Assembly (NCBI RefSeq): GCF_000192795.1
Contig: NW_007360605.1
Span: 72,485-136,484, forward strand
Direction: 5' to 3'
DNA from: Vavraia culicis subsp. floridensis
Lineage: Eukaryota; Microsporidia; Pleistophoridae
DNA: 64,000 nucleotides
This document shows positions 60,405 to 64,000 of the stretch, piece by piece. Every line of letters starts with the position of its first letter. The stretch's first letter is position 1. Under the pieces are notes generated by a model. It searched no databases, had not been told where the DNA came from, and was given only the letters and a program-made list of their open reading frames with translations. Position numbers and translations under genes: made by a program.

Positions 60405-61937
60405 ATGGTGCAATCATTTTCATCACACTTAGATCCGCTCACCAACATAAAAACTATCAAAGAATATGAAATGGAGAATGAGCAGCTGAAAAACGAAAAC
60501 TTTGAGCTTAAGTACCAGCTATCATATTACCGTAACAGTGGTGGTGCTGACATGCAGCTCGTGAACAGAGAAGATTTTGAAAGCCTTAAGCGCGAGAATG
60601 TGCAGCTAAGGGAGCAAATTAATGCTATGGTTGTGGAGAACAATAAAAGGGTAAAGACCGATGGGGAGAAGGACCGGGAACTCCTTGATCACAAGAATAG
60701 GGAACGTGATTATATTGCGAGGGAGAACGAGTACAGAAATGTGATCAGTAGCTACAAAAATATGGAGGCTGATTTTATGGAAAAAGAGAAAAAGTACAGC
60801 AAAATGATTTCTGATCTTAGCGCGACTGAAAATAATCTTTGTGATCAAGTTAAAGAGAGCAACAATCTGATTGAGCAGTTGAAAATTCAGAATAAAGCCA
60901 ATGAAGAAAAAAACAGCTATCTTGAAAAAAAGCTCAAGGATACAATGTGTGTGCTGGAGGCTCTGAGAGAAGATAACAACGATAATATCACAAATATTAC
61001 TAAAATGAACGAACAGAAGAAGTTTTATGATAATATCGTAAATGAGCAGGCAGAAAGAATAAAAAATTTGGAGGAGAACAACAATTTTCTGGGAAATGAG
61101 GTTAAAAATACAGGCACCGCATCGAAATTGAGAGAAGAGGAGAACAAGAGGCTGATAAACGAGAATAAACAGCTTAAGAGTTTGCTGGAGGATGAAAGGA
61201 GGAGAACAAACGATAATTTGAAGGAAATAGAGGAGTCCAAGCGGAGATCGGAGCAGAGCAATAGAATGCAAGTGGAAAATATCAACGAGAAGGCGCAACA
61301 GCTCGTGTTGGACAATAGGAGGCTTTCAAGTAACTTGAGCGAATTTGAGAGTAAGCTTGAACACACAAGGAACGAGTATGAAAAGATATTGAGGAAATAC
61401 AACACACTTAAAAATGAGCATGGCGCTGTGATCAACAAGCATAGAGAGGAGCAGTCTAGTATTGATGGATATAGACGAGAAATAACGAAACTTAACAATT
61501 CCATCTTTAACCAGAGAATGTTCCTCAATAAAATGAATGAGTTCTTAGATCATGTACGTTTGCAGATTAAAAACATTGGGGGTAAAGTCGCAAAGTTTCA
61601 GCTCAACGATAGAAACAAAACAGTTCTTGGAAAGTTAAACATTAGATGCAATGTAGGAATTAATAATTTGCTCAAGAAGCTCTTCAAAGTGATACACGAT
61701 CTCAGACATAAGAACAGCACGCTCGAAAATGAGGTATCAGATATTTCATCGTTTGTGAAAGAGAACAGGGCGAATAACAGAACTATAAAACTGATAGAAG
61801 AGTTCAGCAAAGAATTTGAAGATGCCAGAAATGGGTTGAATGAGTGCAGGGCATATTTGGAAAGAAAAGGCAAAGAGAATAAGCTGTTAAAGAATGAGCT
61901 AAGAAAGTTGAGAAAGTGCCACAGATGTGTTTTATGA
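60405..61937 (+). CDS. Coiled-coil protein with an N-terminal CM1-like (centrosomin) motif
   Basis: 510 residues, coiled coil throughout (~18-505). Residues ~17-44 read TIKEYEMENEQLKNENFELK followed by YQLSYYR. This matches the CM1/Cnn_1N pattern (EYE..I..L.KENF.LKLRIYFLE) of Spc110/Pcp1, Mto1, centrosomin and CDK5RAP2, which binds and activates the gamma-tubulin complex. The motif lies close to the N-terminus, as in that family. The end of the protein is basic with Cys/His (KLRKCHRCVL), possibly a targeting tail. Likely a spindle-plaque component recruiting gamma-tubulin. The motif is seen; the function is inferred. Confidence 0.8.
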   Translation: MVQSFSSHLDPLTNIKTIKEYEMENEQLKNENFELKYQLSYYRNSGGADMQLVNREDFESLKRENVQLREQINAMVVENNKRVKTDGEKDRELLDHKNRERDYIARENEYRNVISSYKNMEADFMEKEKKYSKMISDLSATENNLCDQVKESNNLIEQLKIQNKANEEKNSYLEKKLKDTMCVLEALREDNNDNITNITKMNEQKKFYDNIVNEQAERIKNLEENNNFLGNEVKNTGTASKLREEENKRLINENKQLKSLLEDERRRTNDNLKEIEESKRRSEQSNRMQVENINEKAQQLVLDNRRLSSNLSEFESKLEHTRNEYEKILRKYNTLKNEHGAVINKHREEQSSIDGYRREITKLNNSIFNQRMFLNKMNEFLDHVRLQIKNIGGKVAKFQLNDRNKTVLGKLNIRCNVGINNLLKKLFKVIHDLRHKNSTLENEVSDISSFVKENRANNRTIKLIEEFSKEFEDARNGLNECRAYLERKGKENKLLKNELRKLRKCHRCVL

Positions 61938-62344
61938 TGTAAATAGAATAGTGACGGTGAAACATATCTGATAACGTATATTGAGTGATTGCTCAGTAAA
62001 ATAAGTAGTAAATATGACAGCATGTGAGGTTAGATTATTTTAAAAGTTTTGTTTTGTACGATCAGACAGAGTAACAAGTTTTTAGATTTGTACACCTTAC
62101 AAAAACGGGAGTGTGTGCACAGTGTAATAGGTATATCATTGTATTTACGGTTTGCGAATCATTCAAATTAGTTTTTTGTTACAAAAAACAGATAAAATGA
62201 TATCTTGTAAACAGAAATGGTTCACATCGTGTTGATAACGAAGTGATACTACGTTTTAGACAGAAAGAGCTCACATTATGCAGGTATAAGAACCCTTTTC
62301 ACGTACCGCTTCAATTATACTTCCTGAACATACAACCAATGGTA
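61938..62344. other. Intergenic
   Basis: AT-rich spacer between convergent genes; no feature. Confidence 0.5.
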
Positions 62345-62689
62345 CTATTTGCTGTTTATTAGTATAAAAACATTTTTTTTCGTTTTTCGTTCCATGAAAT
62401 CTTTCACATCTTCGTTAAGTCGCCAGTCAAACAACAAAAATACGATATCATCACCCTCAATCGTGCTATTAATCTCGTTCTTAACACTTTCATAGTCAAA
62501 AACAAAATAATAGCTCATGTTCAATTCTATTAGCGTGTTGTATTTTAGTATGCCACCACAAAAATCAAAAATTATTACGGGCACATTGTAATGCTTGAGC
62601 ATGTTTACCTTTCCTTCCAATGATGAGTTTTGTATTTTTCGTGCTATTATGTGCGTTTGTTGGGCGTATATGGACGTGATTTTGTGCAT
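62345..62689 (-). CDS. Small hypothetical protein, divergent to the Eme1-like gene
   Basis: 114 residues from an ATG 29 bases from the divergent ATG at 62719, so the two genes probably share a bidirectional promoter. Alternating strands and helices (NVPVIIFDFCGGI, YYFVFDYESVKN, DDIVFLLFDWRLNEDVKD and NVFILINSK) suggest a small alpha/beta domain, perhaps a shortened Rossmann or RecA-like fold without a visible Walker motif. No family is recognised. Confidence 0.6.
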   Translation of the reverse strand: MHKITSIYAQQTHIIARKIQNSSLEGKVNMLKHYNVPVIIFDFCGGILKYNTLIELNMSYYFVFDYESVKNEINSTIEGDDIVFLLFDWRLNEDVKDFMERKTKKNVFILINSK

Positions 62690-62718
62690 ATTGCAATTTT
62701 TATTAGCTAAGGGTTGAA

Positions 62719-63861
62719 ATGACTATTTCCTCAGACATTGTTGTTGTTTATGAAGAGAAGAGGGAAAAGGTACATGGAAAGAAGGATGAAGAGAGGAAAG
62801 GGAGGCGTTTTGCACATGATACAAATGTAAGTATGGAATGTGGCTGTCATAAATGCTTAAATAGCGGTTCAGAGGAGAAAATCGAACACTTTCCCGATGA
62901 ACGTGTCAAGCGAAGGAGAAAGTGGAGTAATTCACCTGTAACTGCTAGAGAAGATGTTTCAAATCTTTCTATCAGTCTCTTAGATCTTCCCTTCAAGATA
63001 AGGGAGGATGACGACGAGAAAAACCTGCGGTACTTGAAAAGGTTCGAGGTTGGAGAAGTTAGCAAAATGAGGGATGATGAGCAAGGTGTTAACGAGGATA
63101 CAGTCATCAAACAAAACGTTGATGTAGAAAGTAACAATATTTTTAGCTGTGATGCAGGATCGGACACTGTTGATCCTGTATTTATACTGTACCACTTCTC
63201 AATTCCTGACATTCTAAAGAGGTACGGAAATGATCTCAAGTTGAACTTCAACTTTCATAATGAAAATTCGGTGATAATAAAAGACCTAGAATCTATGGCA
63301 GAAAGATCCTTTCCCGTCGTTAATTGCACCACTGAATTGAAAAACATGAGCAACTACAAAACCGAAAAGCTCATATTCCTGTACAATATGAAGAACCTCG
63401 AAAAAAATATAAGAAAAAAAGCGAAAGACAGCTATCTGTCCTCACTTGAGAAACGGACACTGTACCAGGATGCCAATGAGTTAACCACGGTAAAACAAGA
63501 CTTATTCAACTTCCAAATGGAGAACAGTTCCAACTTTATTTGTATAGAAAGCGCAAACGATTTATTAATAGCACTGAAGAATATCATACGCCACAAAGAA
63601 TCAGTGTTTGTACCGAAAGTAAAGAAATACACGGACAAGAACAAATTCCTAATGAACATGCTTGAATTTATACCCGGTATTTCTAAAAATGTGAGTCGTA
63701 CGATTGTTGACACGTACAAATCCCTGAGAGATATCGTAGAATGCGAGGATTTTAGTAAATTGAAAGTTTTTGATGATGAAGGCAGCAGTTTTAGACTGAT
63801 AGGAAAGAAACAAAGTGATTTGATCAGGGATGTTCTCAGCAAAGAACAGCCACTGAGTTGA
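62719..63861 (+). CDS. Eme1/Mms4-like (XPF/MUS81 family) protein
   Basis: 380 residues. Residues ~1-140 are charged and disordered. Residues ~150-290 resemble an ERCC4-type alpha/beta domain (DPVFILYHFSIPDI, EKLIFLYNMKNLEKNIRKKAKD, NFICIESANDLLIALKNI). The C-terminal ~75 residues include a helix-hairpin-helix (FLMNMLEFIPGISKNVSRTIVDTYKSLRDIVE). The nuclease motif ERKxxxD is not visible, as in non-catalytic partners such as Eme1, Mms4 or ERCC1. The HhH context is closest to Eme1. Probable partner of Mus81 in resolving recombination and fork structures. Confidence in the HhH domain is higher than in the exact partner. Confidence 0.6.
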   Translation: MTISSDIVVVYEEKREKVHGKKDEERKGRRFAHDTNVSMECGCHKCLNSGSEEKIEHFPDERVKRRRKWSNSPVTAREDVSNLSISLLDLPFKIREDDDEKNLRYLKRFEVGEVSKMRDDEQGVNEDTVIKQNVDVESNNIFSCDAGSDTVDPVFILYHFSIPDILKRYGNDLKLNFNFHNENSVIIKDLESMAERSFPVVNCTTELKNMSNYKTEKLIFLYNMKNLEKNIRKKAKDSYLSSLEKRTLYQDANELTTVKQDLFNFQMENSSNFICIESANDLLIALKNIIRHKESVFVPKVKKYTDKNKFLMNMLEFIPGISKNVSRTIVDTYKSLRDIVECEDFSKLKVFDDEGSSFRLIGKKQSDLIRDVLSKEQPLS

Positions 63862-64000
63862 ACAGTTGAATGCTAAATATGTTGTGATCGTTCATCATGT
63901 AAAAGTGCGATATGCTGTAATAAAATGGTTTTTAGACTTTTCTTAGACACTACCAAGTGCTAACATACTTTTGCTGCAGCGCAGTACTGGGTTGAATGAC

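Overview
The window looks like nuclear DNA of a microsporidian with a relatively large, gene-sparse genome. Trachipleistophora/Vavraia-type species would fit; this is inference from gene content and layout, not a database match. Supporting signs: short intron-poor genes of eukaryotic type (eIF2-gamma, Dom34/pelota, CDK, GRASP, LCB2, GPD1, PP5, thymidylate synthase, Plp1/TXNDC9), a C-rich (CCC) motif just before many start codons, tiny candidate introns with GTAAGT donors, Helitron debris, and several lineage-specific secreted proteins. Roughly 30 genes in 64 kb leave long AT-rich intergenic stretches. There are two N gaps (9822-10484 and 54101-54158).

Layout. 1-9 kb: a truncated beta-rich protein end, a secreted Ser/Lys-rich protein, an all-helical protein and a long coiled-coil protein. 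9.4-10.8 kb: a broken ORF, an N gap and the 3' end of a Helitron. 11-21 kb: a second secreted helical protein, a 2-Cys peroxiredoxin, a TPR-PP5-type phosphatase and a LEA-like repeat protein. 23-32.4 kb: eIF2-gamma, tRNA-Lys(UUU), a small membrane protein, a BAR/PH-like protein, a candidate spliced membrane protein, a CDK and Dom34. 33.6-42.9 kb: thymidylate synthase, Plp1/TXNDC9, small secreted or basic proteins, an Slp1-like SUN protein, and a gene-poor segment rich in short palindromes. 43-50.5 kb: LCB2, GPD1 and a GRASP protein with a very long charged coiled coil. 51-54.7 kb: an internally deleted Helitron next to a highly repetitive secreted protein. 55-64 kb: a multispanning transporter, a third secreted protein, a CM1-motif (gamma-tubulin-recruiting) coiled-coil protein, and a divergent pair that includes an Eme1-like protein.

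Common themes: translation and ribosome rescue (eIF2-gamma, Dom34, tRNA-Lys); ER/Golgi and sphingolipid or glycerolipid metabolism (LCB2, GPD1, GRASP, SUN/Slp1, transporter); spindle-pole and coiled-coil proteins; and secreted, probably host- or spore-directed proteins. TATA-type promoters precede the secreted and small lineage-specific genes. C-rich motifs hugging the ATG predominate at conserved genes, although a few genes carry both. Frames starting with TTG or GTG were trimmed to the first plausible ATG.
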